From contig NZ_CP071090.1 of assembly GCF_017301735.1 (NCBI RefSeq), forward strand, positions 9,352,001-9,416,000: a DNA stretch of 64,000 nt, read 5' to 3'. Position numbers and translations under genes: made by a program. This stretch comes from Pyxidicoccus parkwaysis. Lineage in GTDB: Bacteria > Myxococcota > Myxococcia > Myxococcales > Myxococcaceae. The notes under the pieces are model-generated. The model searched no databases, was not told the DNA's origin, and worked only from the letters and a program-made list of their open reading frames with translations. Position 1 is the stretch's first letter; each line of letters opens with the position of its first letter. This document shows positions 30,103 through 38,018 of the stretch, one piece after another.

Positions 30103-30241
30103 ACTACCCGCAGCGTAGGCCACGGCCGATGCATGGCAAGCCCCGCCGCGCAGGTGATGTTCTGCCTGGAACCTCGCGAGGTCGCGCGGGCCCGTGTCAT
30201 CCTGCCCTGCGGATGCCTCCAGCCCGCGCTGAGGGGAGAGC

Positions 30242-30900
30242 ATGCGCCCACCCCATTCATGGTACGCGTTGATGCTTGTGGTCTGCGTGCTCCTGGGTGG
30301 ATGTGCTGGCTCATCCAACCCGCGCCGTGCCAAGCCCTGCCGCTTCGACACGGTGTCGAACGCTTGTCGGCAGACCCCGCGAACTGCGCGGCTCTTGCTG
30401 GAAAGGAGACGGTGAGCACCACCATGGCCGCCGCAGCGGCGACTGGCTATGTGGCTATGTGGTGGTACGCGCACTGGAGGACCATGAGAGGGACCTCATC
30501 GACACGACGCTGGCCGAGTGTGCCGACCTCGCCCGCTCGGCGGTCCTGCTCCGTCACCGCCAGGACTTCGCGGGCCCGAGCCCGACGAGGGTGGAGTGCA
30601 GCCAGCAGGTCAAGGACGCGAACGGCAGGCGAGTGAGTCGCGCCATTCAGCTCGGCACGGAGATGCACCAGGAGGTATTCAAGTGCGTGAAGGAGCGGCT
30701 GGGCAGGCTGCGGCCCGGGGGCTTCAGCCTGGAGCCGCACTACCGCTACGACCCGAAGACAGGAAGGACGACACACGTCCCCGATGATGACGTCCCCGCC
30801 AGGACATCCACATCAGGGGGTCAGGCAAGATGTTGCTTATAAAAGAGCCCTTGGAGCGCCGGCTGTACGCGTGGCCCCAAGGATAGGACTCCAGCGATGA
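30242..30900 (+). pseudogene. Decayed lipoprotein toxin gene (DUF3396-partnered nuclease-type)
   Basis: A lipoprotein start is read from ATG 30242 (LMLVVCVLLGGCAGSS) but stops at 30413-30415. The text continues in the next frame (DPANCAALAGKETVSTTMAAAA), then in the third frame from about 30460 (LEDHERDLIDTTLAECADLARS ... GTEMHQE ... LRPGGFSLEPHYRYDPKTGRTTHV), then again shifts near 30790 to GHPHQGVRQDVAYKRALGAPAVRVAPRIG, whose TGA (30898-30900) overlaps the next ATG by 4 bp. The central part expected to hold the nuclease residues between the RYRYD-like block and the PPGHPH-like end is missing. So the gene carries at least two frameshifts and an internal deletion of the active region. Family assignment is from my memory of related myxobacterial pairs. 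Confidence 0.75.
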
Positions 30901-31796
30901 CATCGCCTCTCCCGCGCATCCGTCTCCGGAAGCCCAACGGTGTGCCCATCGCGCGCGACGGCCTCAGCATCAACTTCTACATGCGCCATCCACATCAGGA
31001 AGTGGCGCCCGCACTCATCCGCTCCATGGAGTGTTACCGGCGCGCGCTGGGCAACAACGTCCTGAGCAGGTACTCGCATGAAGAATGGACCTGGAATGAA
31101 CTCGACGACGACGCCTGGGAGCGCCTTCTCCGTGAGCTACGGGATGCACCCTTCGCCAACCATGAGTTGAGGGAGGTGGCGAGCGGTGAGCAACTCTACC
31201 GGCTCGAATACCTGGGGTCCCTCTTCGGCCCGCCGTCTGAAGAGCCGACGAGGGTCTGCGCCGTCAGCTTCTGGCTGCCCACCGAGTACCTGGAGGAACA
31301 CGGCCCCGGGCACGTGCGCGAGCTGGCGCTGGAGCTGGCGGCCCCCCTGCCCTTCTGCTCCGGCCACGCGGGCTTCACCTTCAACACCGGGCACGACCTG
31401 CTCTACGCCAGGCCCGAGCTGCGAAAGCTGCTCTTCCTCCATCCAGGCATGGACGCCCCCAGGCTCGGCACGCTCGCGATGGAGCTGGGCACAAAGGTCC
31501 GCGCGCCCTCGTGGCTGACCTTCCTGGGCGAGCCCGTGCTGGGCGAGCTCGGCGGCGCATCGGGACTCCGCGCCCGGCTGCACTCACCCGACGTCACCGT
31601 GCAGGAACTGGAAGGTGAGCGCGTCGTCGTCACGCTCGGCCCGCAGCCGGAAGCGGGAGAAGAGGGGCGCATGCCGCCGGCCTACCGCGAGCTGGCGCGC
31701 GTCCTGGAGCCCTGGCTCTTTCACGAGAAGTACCTTCTCGACTCGAGCCTCACCGAGGAGGAGCTGCGCCGCTGGGAGCGCCGGATGCTCGACTGA
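30897..31796 (+). CDS. DUF3396 (TsiV-type) immunity protein
   Basis: 299 residues, intact. The text (IRLRKPNGVPIARDGLSINFYMR, SFWLPTEYLEEHGPGHVRELALELAAPLPFCSGHAGFTFN, LLYARPELRKLLFLHPGMD, SWLTFLGEPVLGELGG) is what I associate with DUF3396, the family of immunity proteins paired with VRR-type nuclease toxins (TseV/TsiV). Its ATG overlaps the stop of the decayed toxin gene by 4 bp, as in a functional pair. The immunity gene has outlived its toxin, so it may now protect against related toxins from other strains. It ends 66 bp before the 3' end of tRNA-Phe. Confidence 0.85.
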   Translation: MTSPLPRIRLRKPNGVPIARDGLSINFYMRHPHQEVAPALIRSMECYRRALGNNVLSRYSHEEWTWNELDDDAWERLLRELRDAPFANHELREVASGEQLYRLEYLGSLFGPPSEEPTRVCAVSFWLPTEYLEEHGPGHVRELALELAAPLPFCSGHAGFTFNTGHDLLYARPELRKLLFLHPGMDAPRLGTLAMELGTKVRAPSWLTFLGEPVLGELGGASGLRARLHSPDVTVQELEGERVVVTLGPQPEAGEEGRMPPAYRELARVLEPWLFHEKYLLDSSLTEEELRRWERRMLD

Positions 31797-31818
31797 GCGA
31801 AGTCCCCAGAAACTTCAA

Positions 31819-31846
31819 AGGCCCCCGGACTTGCATCCAGAGGCCT
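31819..31846 (-). terminator. Intrinsic terminator downstream of tRNA-Phe
   Basis: On the minus strand an 11-bp stem with two G-T pairs and a 6-nt loop is followed by TTTGAAGTTT. It lies 17 bp past the 3' end of the tRNA, in the right orientation to end its transcript. Confidence 0.5.
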
Positions 31847-31862
31847 CGGAATCAGCGGGAAG

Positions 31863-31935
31863 TGCCCAGAGCCGGAATCGAACCAGCGACACGGGGATTT
31901 TCAGTCCCCTGCTCTACCAACTGAGCTATCTGGGC
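31863..31935 (-). tRNA. tRNA-Phe (anticodon GAA)
   Basis: 73 nt fold into a full cloverleaf: 7-bp acceptor stem (GCCCAGA/TCTGGGC), D arm GCTC AGTTGGTA GAGC, anticodon stem GGGGA/TCCCC with loop CTGAAAA (anticodon GAA), and T arm GCTGG TTCGATT CCGGC. The CCA end is not encoded. Its 3' end faces the toxin/immunity locus, a common insertion site for mobile islands. Confidence 0.96.
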
Positions 31936-32022
31936 GTGAGAGTCGCCGCGAGAAACACGGCTTCTCTACAGGTTCTTCCCTTGGGGATGCAAGGCCCAAG
32001 TTCAACGGGCCCACCCCTTCCG

Positions 32023-32832
32023 TCAGGCCGCCAGCGACATCGCCTCGCCGTCCCACTGCGTGAGACTCGCCGTGAGCCTGCGGCGCAGCTTCGCCCGCAG
32101 CCCCTGTTCGATCTGCCGGATGCGCACCGCCGTCACCCCGAAGCGCCTTGCCAGCAGCTCCGCGCTCGCCCCCTCGTCCACCAACATCCGCTCCTTCACC
32201 AACGCCCGCTCCCGCGCGTCCAGCTCCGGCCAGGCCTCCTCCACGCTCTCCCGCAGCTTCGCCGCCCACTCCGCCTTCTCCACCACCTCCTCCTGCGTCG
32301 CCCCCTCCGCCTCCAGCCCCTCCAGCCGCGTCACGTCCCCATCCGGCGTCACCGGCGCATCCAACGACACGTCCCTCGCCAACGACTCCGTCGCCCGCGC
32401 CACGTCCTCCTCCGCCTTCCCCAGCGCCTCCGCCAGCCGCTTCGCCACCTCCGGATGCCCCTCCCCCCAGCGGGCCTCCAGTCGCGCCCGCTCACGACGC
32501 AGCTGGAACACCACCCACGGCGCCCGCCCACCCGCCATGCTCCAGTTGCGGCCGACGTACGCCCGAATCCGCGCCCGTATCCACTGATTCGCGTACACCG
32601 CGAAGGGAATCCCCCGGTCCTCGAACCGCCCCGCCGCCTCCATCAACCCCACGTTCCCCTCGCCGACCAGTTCCTCCAACGGCAGCCCCGTCCACCGGTA
32701 CTTCCACGCCAACCGCTGCACCAGCTCCAGGTGCTCCCGCACCCGCGCCTCCACCACCTCGCCCGACGCCCGCTGCACCGGCACCTCGAGCTCAACGGAC
32801 TCGCTGGACATGCTGTGGTCGACGGCTTCCAT
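32023..32832 (-). CDS. RpoH-like RNA polymerase sigma factor (sigma-70 family)
   Basis: 269 residues. Region 2 is clear (LVQRLAWKYRWTGLPLEELVGEGNVGLMEAAGRFEDRGIPFAVYANQWIRARIRAY), including the core-binding and -10-binding helices; region 4 has the helix-turn-helix SAELLARRFGVTAVRIRQIEQGLRAKL. Region 1.1 is absent. This matches the alternative, RpoH-like sigma group used in myxobacteria for stress and development (SigB/SigC/SigD type), but the exact one cannot be named. The ATG at 32832 has a perfect GGAGGAGG ribosome site. Divergent from the nhaR-like gene. Confidence 0.93.
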   Translation of the reverse strand: MEAVDHSMSSESVELEVPVQRASGEVVEARVREHLELVQRLAWKYRWTGLPLEELVGEGNVGLMEAAGRFEDRGIPFAVYANQWIRARIRAYVGRNWSMAGGRAPWVVFQLRRERARLEARWGEGHPEVAKRLAEALGKAEEDVARATESLARDVSLDAPVTPDGDVTRLEGLEAEGATQEEVVEKAEWAAKLRESVEEAWPELDARERALVKERMLVDEGASAELLARRFGVTAVRIRQIEQGLRAKLRRRLTASLTQWDGEAMSLAA

Positions 32833-32929
32833 GGACCTCCTCCGGTCTGCCCTTGGGGAAATCCCCGCGGAACGCACGGAAACCTAAAGACGGACGGTCC
32901 ATAAGAAAATGAGGTAGTTCGAGAGCAAT

Positions 32930-32948
32930 CCTTAGGTTATCTCTAAGG
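32930..32948 (+). promoter_or_regulatory. Dyad operator candidate at the nhaR-like start
   Basis: CCTTAG and CTAAGG are separated by 7 bp and end two bases before the regulator's ATG. The dyad contains a T-N11-A core, the general form of LysR-type binding sites, so it may be an autoregulatory site. It also leaves the gene without a well-spaced ribosome site. Confidence 0.4.
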
Positions 32949-32950
32949 GT

Positions 32951-33850
32951 ATGAGCTGGCTCAACTACCACCATCTCCTGTATTTCTGGACGGTTGCGCG
33001 GGCGGGCAGCATCGCCAAGGCGAGCGAGGAGCTCCACCTCGCCCAGCCCACCATCAGCAGCCAGCTCAAGCTCCTGGAGGAGTCGCTCGGCCACAAGCTC
33101 TTCGAGCGGCAGGGCCGCAAGCTCGTCCTCACCGACGTGGGCCGCACCGTCATGCGCTACGCGGACGAAATCTTCCGCCTGGGCAACGAGCTGAAGAACG
33201 TCGTCTCCGGCATGCCCGCGGGCCAGCAGCTCCGGCTCAACGTGGGCGTGCTCGACGTCATCCCCAAGCTCGTCGCGGAGCAGCTCCTCAAGCCCGCGCT
33301 CGAGGCCGGCGCGTCCCTGCGCATCATCTGCCGCGAAGGCCCCCTGCCCCAGCTCCTCGCCTCGCTCGCCCTGCACGAGCTGGACGTGGTGCTCGCGGAC
33401 GCCCCCAGCTCCGAGCCCGTCAGCGTCCGCTCCTTCAACCACCTGCTCGGCAAGAGCGGCATGTCCTTCTTCGCCGCCGGCAAGCTCATCGCGCTCAAGA
33501 AGGACTTCCCCCGCTCGCTGGACGGCGCGCCCATGCTGCTGCCGTCCGACGAGTCCTCGGTGCGCCGCTCGCTGGAGCTGTGGTTCGAGCGTCAGGGCCT
33601 GCGTCCGCACATCGCCGGGGACTTCGACGACAGCGCGCTCCTCCAGGCCTTCGGTCAGCGCGGGCACGGCGTCTTCGCCATGCCCACCGCCATCGAGGCC
33701 GAGGTGGAGCGCCAGTTCAACTGCTCCGTCATCGGCCGTACCGACGAAATCGAGTCCTGCTTCTACGCCATCACCGTCGAGCGCAAGCTGCGCCACCCCG
33801 CCGTCGTCGCCATCGCCGAGGCGGCCCGCTCGCAGATGTTCGGCGGCTGA
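32951..33850 (+). CDS. NhaR-like LysR-family transcription regulator
   Basis: 299 residues. The start MSWLNYHHLLYFWTVARAGSIAKASEELHLAQPTISSQLKLLE is the LysR-type winged helix in the form typical of NhaR, and the ligand-binding domain follows (about 90-295: GQQLRLNVGVLDVIPKLVAEQLL ... HELDVVLADAP). NhaR activates the sodium/proton antiporter gene in enterobacteria in response to Na+; no antiporter is next to it here, so the target may differ. Divergent from the sigma factor gene, with 118 bp between them, and convergent with the amidohydrolase gene. Confidence 0.9.
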   Translation: MSWLNYHHLLYFWTVARAGSIAKASEELHLAQPTISSQLKLLEESLGHKLFERQGRKLVLTDVGRTVMRYADEIFRLGNELKNVVSGMPAGQQLRLNVGVLDVIPKLVAEQLLKPALEAGASLRIICREGPLPQLLASLALHELDVVLADAPSSEPVSVRSFNHLLGKSGMSFFAAGKLIALKKDFPRSLDGAPMLLPSDESSVRRSLELWFERQGLRPHIAGDFDDSALLQAFGQRGHGVFAMPTAIEAEVERQFNCSVIGRTDEIESCFYAITVERKLRHPAVVAIAEAARSQMFGG

Positions 33851-33853
33851 AGC

Positions 33854-35452
33854 TCAGTCCACGTGCGGCGCGCGGTACACCTCCGCGCCCGCCACCACCG
33901 TGGCCACCACCCTCGCGTCCACCAGCGCTCGCGCCGGGCCTTCCAGCGGGTCCACCGACAGCGCCACGAAGTCCGCGTCCAGCCCGGGCACAAGCCGCCC
34001 GCGCCGCGACTCCTCGAAGGACGCCCACGCCGGCCCCACCGTGAAGCCCTCCAGCGCCTCGGCGGGCGTCAGCCGCTCCTCGGGCCTCCACCCGCCCTCG
34101 GGCCGGCCCGCCGCGTCCTGCCGCGTGACGGCCGCGTACAGCCCCGCCAGCACGTCCGGGTTCTCAATCGGGAAGTCGCTGCCCAGCGCGAGGTGCGCCC
34201 CCGCGTCGCTCAGGCTGCGCCACGCGTAGGCGCCCTTCAGCCGCTCGGCGCCGAGCCGTGACTCCGCCCACGGCATGTCGCTGGTGGCGTGGGTGGGCTG
34301 CACGCTCGCCACCAGGCCCGCCGCGCCCAGCCGGCGGATGTCCTCCAACGTCAGAATCTGCGCGTGCTCCACGCGGTGCCGCAGCGCCTGCGTGCCCGTC
34401 TCCGCCGACGCGCGCAGCAGCACGTCCAATACCAACGTATTGGCACGGTCTCCAATGGCGTGGATGCACACCTGGAAGCCCTTCTTCATGAAGGCGCGCG
34501 CGCGGGCCTCCAATTCCTCGGGCGGCATCAGCAAGAGGCCCCGCTGGCCCGCCTCGTCGCAGTAGTCCTCGTGCAGCGCCGCGCCCCGGCTGCCCAGCGC
34601 GCCGTCCGCGAGGAACTTCACCGAGCGCATCGCCAGCATCCGCCCCCGCCACGGGCCCTGCTCCAGGTACGCGTGCCGCTCCTCGCCCTGCCCCGCCGCC
34701 ATCGCATACACGCGCAGCGGCAGCCTGCCGGCCGCGTCCCACTCCTGAAGCAGGCGGAAGGCGTCCAGGTCCATGCCCGCGTCGTGCACGCCCGTCAGGC
34801 CCACCTGCGCGCAGCGCTCCAGCGCCGCCTTCAGCCGCGTCTCCAGTTGCGCCCGCGTGGGCGGAGGAATCGCCGCGGCCACCACGTCCATCGCGTTGTC
34901 CACCAGCACCCCGGTGGGCTCGCCACGCGCGTCCTTGAGGATGCGGCCTCCGGCCGGGTCCACCGTGTCACGCGTGATTCCCGCGCGCCGCAGCGCCTCG
35001 CCATTCACCCACGCCGCGTGGTGGTCCACCCGCGTGAGGAACACCGGCGTCGTGGGGAAGCGCGCGTCCAGCTCCGCGCGCCCGGGGAACGCACCACCGG
35101 GCCACTCGTTCTGGTCCCACCCTTTTCCCAGCAGCCAGTCACCCTGGAAGCTGGAGGCCGGGGCCTGCGAAAGCCGGCGCAGCACCTCGTCCACCGAGGG
35201 CGCCTTCTCCAGGCGCGCCGTCGTCAGGCTGCGGCCCAGCCCGTGGATGTGCGCGTGCGCGTCCACCAGGCCCGGCACCACCGTGGCAGGGCCCAACTCC
35301 ACCTCGCGAGCGCCGGGCCCCGCCGCGGCCTTCACCTCCGCGCGCGTGCCCACCGCCACGAGCTTCCCATCCCGCACCGCGAGCGCCCGCGCCATGGGGC
35401 GCTCCGCGTCCAGCGTCCACACCCGCTCCGCCAGGTAGACCGTGGTCTCCAC
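33854..35452 (-). CDS. Amidohydrolase, YtcJ-like (amidohydrolase family 3)
   Basis: 532 residues from a GTG with a strong GGAGGAGG site. Metal-binding motifs of the amidohydrolase fold: HAHIHGLG (about 70-75), a Lys-containing strand (KFLADGALGSRGA), CIHAIGDRAN, VEHAQ, and DFPIEN near the C-terminus, in the order seen in YtcJ-type proteins. These hydrolyse amide bonds in small molecules; most family members are unassigned. No signal peptide. It converges on the NhaR-like gene with only 3 bp between stops. The long shadow frame on the opposite strand is noise. Confidence 0.93.
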   Translation of the reverse strand: METTVYLAERVWTLDAERPMARALAVRDGKLVAVGTRAEVKAAAGPGAREVELGPATVVPGLVDAHAHIHGLGRSLTTARLEKAPSVDEVLRRLSQAPASSFQGDWLLGKGWDQNEWPGGAFPGRAELDARFPTTPVFLTRVDHHAAWVNGEALRRAGITRDTVDPAGGRILKDARGEPTGVLVDNAMDVVAAAIPPPTRAQLETRLKAALERCAQVGLTGVHDAGMDLDAFRLLQEWDAAGRLPLRVYAMAAGQGEERHAYLEQGPWRGRMLAMRSVKFLADGALGSRGAALHEDYCDEAGQRGLLLMPPEELEARARAFMKKGFQVCIHAIGDRANTLVLDVLLRASAETGTQALRHRVEHAQILTLEDIRRLGAAGLVASVQPTHATSDMPWAESRLGAERLKGAYAWRSLSDAGAHLALGSDFPIENPDVLAGLYAAVTRQDAAGRPEGGWRPEERLTPAEALEGFTVGPAWASFEESRRGRLVPGLDADFVALSVDPLEGPARALVDARVVATVVAGAEVYRAPHVD

Positions 35453-35655
35453 CGTGCCTCCTCCGTGTGTCCCGTGGCGCACCCGTGTACCGCTTCCGCC
35501 CGGGCACCGCGCGCACTGTGCGCGAGCCGGGCGGTGGTGTCACGGAGAGGACAGGCGAAAAGGCCGGAGGGCACCCGCGGACAATCGCTCACCTGAAAAC
35601 CGCGAGCGCCCGGCCCTACACCGGAGTCATGTTGCGAAAAGCACGGCCCCAGCCG

Positions 35656-36018
35656 TCAGTGACAGAGCCCGTCCCAGCGCACGTAGCCCCACGTACCGCC
35701 CAGCGTGGTCCAGCCGCCCACCCACCAGTCGCCGTTGGACGAGAACGGGCCGTTGTACACGTCGAAGTTGTTGCCGCTCCCAGCGTGGAGCGTGGTGACC
35801 AGCGAATAGCCAGTCCCCGGCCCGCTGTAGACGCCCAGCGCGCTCCAGCACACCGAATAGACGGCCGACGCGCGCTTGATGTCACCGCCCGCCGCCGGCT
35901 CCCCGTAGTTGGATGCTTCGTCCGACGTGGGCACGGGCTCATCCACCGGCGCGCCGCAGCCGGCTCCAAACAGCATGGCAGTCCCCACAGCACAGAACAG
36001 TGCAGGCACCCGCTTCAT
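35656..36018 (-). CDS. Small lipoprotein with an SH3b-like domain
   Basis: 120 residues. Lipoprotein signal MKRVPALFCAVGTAMLFGAGC, then an acidic linker and a compact beta domain (about 50-118: SALGVYSGPGTGYSLVTTLHAGS, WWVGGWTTLGGTWGYVRWDG) with the glycine-rich turns of bacterial SH3-type domains, which bind peptidoglycan or peptides. Two cysteines (near 57 and the C-terminus, LCH) might pair. Located alone in a low-density area between the amidohydrolase and another tiny lipoprotein gene. A weak promoter-like pair lies upstream. Confidence 0.82.
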   Translation of the reverse strand: MKRVPALFCAVGTAMLFGAGCGAPVDEPVPTSDEASNYGEPAAGGDIKRASAVYSVCWSALGVYSGPGTGYSLVTTLHAGSGNNFDVYNGPFSSNGDWWVGGWTTLGGTWGYVRWDGLCH

Positions 36019-36140
36019 GGCGTCTCCTCGCGTTGGTTTGATGACGGTCTCCGGCCCTCACCTCACGAGGAGGCGATGGCGCGGTACGGCGCGGGACTCA
36101 CCTGCCCCGCACCGTCGTGCGGCCCGAAGGCAGCACAAAC

Positions 36141-36170
36141 CGTATAAACCGGATCTCCAGTCAATTGCAA
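36141..36170 (-). promoter_or_regulatory. Weak promoter-like element before the SH3b lipoprotein
   Basis: On the minus strand, TTGCAA (36170-36165) and TATACG (36146-36141) are 18 bp apart in a locally AT-rich patch of the 257-bp gap 36019-36275. Each matches the housekeeping consensus at four of six places. Nothing else is seen in that gap. Confidence 0.3.
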
Positions 36171-36275
36171 ACACAGTCAGATGACACGAGCCGCCAATTC
36201 CATTGCTGGATTTTTACGCACCCGCGCTCTGTAAAAGTCTGCGATTGAGCCAGAGAGGAGATTGCCTCGCTGCCG

Positions 36276-36488
36276 CTAGCCCGGCTCAGACGGGCCGGCG
36301 TTTCCGCCATCCACGCCGGGCATGGGCTGAGCGGGCCCGGGCTGGGTCGCCGGCACGTTCTGGAGGGGCTCGCGCACCTCGGTAGGGCCCTGGATGGGCT
36401 CCCGGTTCTCCGTCCCCTCAGGCTGTGTCGTCTTGCAGGCAAGCGGCACGGCGGCCAGGCACAGGGCAATGAGCACGATACGACGCAT
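36276..36488 (-). CDS. Very small lipoprotein
   Basis: 70 residues. MRRIVLIALCLAAVPLAC is a clear lipoprotein signal, with lipidated Cys18 followed by KTTQPEG; the remaining 50 residues are Pro/Gly/Gln-rich and unstructured. The ATG at 36488 sits 4 bp after a GGGAGG ribosome site. No domain or known family. Such short lipoproteins are often surface tethers or entericidin-like; no role is assigned. Confidence 0.72.
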   Translation of the reverse strand: MRRIVLIALCLAAVPLACKTTQPEGTENREPIQGPTEVREPLQNVPATQPGPAQPMPGVDGGNAGPSEPG

Positions 36489-36706
36489 GGCGCCTCCCAA
36501 TCAGGTTGAGGGCCGGACCCTAGGGAGCACTCCCTCCAGCCACAATCCACCGCACGGGCCAACGTCCACCAGCGGATGCACGTCCCGCCGGACGGGCCCT
36601 CCTTCCACACTTCGGGCCCCGGCCCGCCACTGGAGTGCCCCGGAAGCCCTTCAGCACCATGCGCACCGTTTCCTCGCAGCGCACTTCGTTTCCGGGAGCA
36701 GGAGCC

Positions 36707-38017
36707 ATGCTGGACATCGTGGATGTCGGCAAGCGGTCGCTCGCGAGCTACCGCGGCGTCGCCCCCGACGAGCAACTCGACGAATTGGTGCACCTCTCGG
36801 AGCACTTGCGCGGCGCGCGCTGCATGCACGTCAACGCCACGTCCTACGGCGGCGGCGTCTCCGAAATCCTGCGCTCGCTGGTGCCCCTCTACAACGACCT
36901 GGGCATCACCACCGACTGGAAGCTCATCCACGGCGACGAGGAGTTCTTCCAGGTCACCAAGCGCATCCACAACGGGCTCCAGGGCGCCCCCGGCGAGCTC
37001 ACCGAGAAGGACAAGGCCGTCTACCTGGCCAACGCCCAGCGCAACGCCAGCCGCCTCATCAGCGACTCCGAGGACTACGACTTCATCTTCGTCCACGACC
37101 CGCAGCCCGCCGTGCTCGCCGCCCTGTCCTCGCTGCGCGAGTCGCGGTGGATATGGCGCTGCCACATCGACACGTCCCATCCCAACCCCAGCTACTGGGA
37201 GTTCCTCGCGCCCTTCCTGACCGCGTACGACGCCGCCGTCTTCACCCTCGACGACTTCATCCCGCCCGAGCTGCCCATCCGCGACGTCCACGTCTACCCG
37301 CCGTGCATCGACCCGCTCAGCCCGAAGAACCATCCGCTGCCGGAGAAGCTCACCAAGGACCTGCTGGAGTGGATTGGCATCCGCACGCACCGACCCCTCG
37401 TCACCCAGGTCGGCCGCTTCGACTTGTGGAAGGACCCGCTCGGCGTGGTGCGGGCATACCAGCGCGTGCGGCCCCACGTGCCGGACCTGCAGCTCGCGCT
37501 CGTCGGCTCGCTCGCGCTGGACGACCCCGAGGGCTGGGACGTGTACAAGGAGGTCCGCTCCGCCACCGCGGGCGACAGCCTCATCCACGTGCTCACCAAC
37601 CTCGTCGGCGTGGGCAACGTCGAGGTCAACGCGCTCCAGTCGATTTCGGACGTCGTCATCCAGAAGTCGATACGCGAGGGCTTCGGCCTCACCGTCTCCG
37701 AGGCCGTGTGGAAGGGCACTCCCGTCATCGGCGGGCGCGTGGGCGGCATCCCGCTGCAGCTTCCCGAGGGCACCGGCGGCGTCCTCGTGGACACGATTGA
37801 GGAGTGCGCCGAGCACATGCTCCGCCTGCTCCGCCAACCGGAGGAGGCGCGGCTGCTCGGGGAGCGCGGGCGCGAGCACGTGCGGCAGAACTTCCTCATG
37901 CCCCGACTCCTGAGAGACCACCTGCTGCTGCTCAACGAGCTCGCCGCCGCGCGACCCCTGGCTCCGCGCGGAATCATTCCCGCCTCGTCCATCCCGGCGG
38001 GACTGCAGGGGGTGTGA
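36707..38017 (+). CDS. treT: Trehalose synthase TreT-like GT4 glycosyltransferase
   Basis: 436 residues. The opening pattern (MHVNATSYGGGVSEILRSLVPLYNDLG, TTDWKLIHGDEEFF, then HDPQP and HIDTSHPN) matches trehalose glycosyltransferring synthase, which joins nucleotide-glucose and glucose to trehalose. The C-terminal GT4 domain has GRFDLWKDPLGV and the donor-binding EGFGLTVSEAVWKGTPVIG (E-x7-E). Trehalose protects against drying and osmotic stress, in line with the organism's sporulating lifestyle (inference). The ATG at 36707 follows GGGAGCAGGAG. One base separates its stop from the next gene (NfeD), so they are cotranscribed. Confidence 0.87.
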   Translation: MLDIVDVGKRSLASYRGVAPDEQLDELVHLSEHLRGARCMHVNATSYGGGVSEILRSLVPLYNDLGITTDWKLIHGDEEFFQVTKRIHNGLQGAPGELTEKDKAVYLANAQRNASRLISDSEDYDFIFVHDPQPAVLAALSSLRESRWIWRCHIDTSHPNPSYWEFLAPFLTAYDAAVFTLDDFIPPELPIRDVHVYPPCIDPLSPKNHPLPEKLTKDLLEWIGIRTHRPLVTQVGRFDLWKDPLGVVRAYQRVRPHVPDLQLALVGSLALDDPEGWDVYKEVRSATAGDSLIHVLTNLVGVGNVEVNALQSISDVVIQKSIREGFGLTVSEAVWKGTPVIGGRVGGIPLQLPEGTGGVLVDTIEECAEHMLRLLRQPEEARLLGERGREHVRQNFLMPRLLRDHLLLLNELAAARPLAPRGIIPASSIPAGLQGV

Positions 38018-38018
38018 G

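Noticed and set aside
30276-30842. 188-residue open frame treated as an intact gene
   Set aside because: The family text continues into other frames on both sides and the start region lies in a different frame; best seen as part of a pseudogene.
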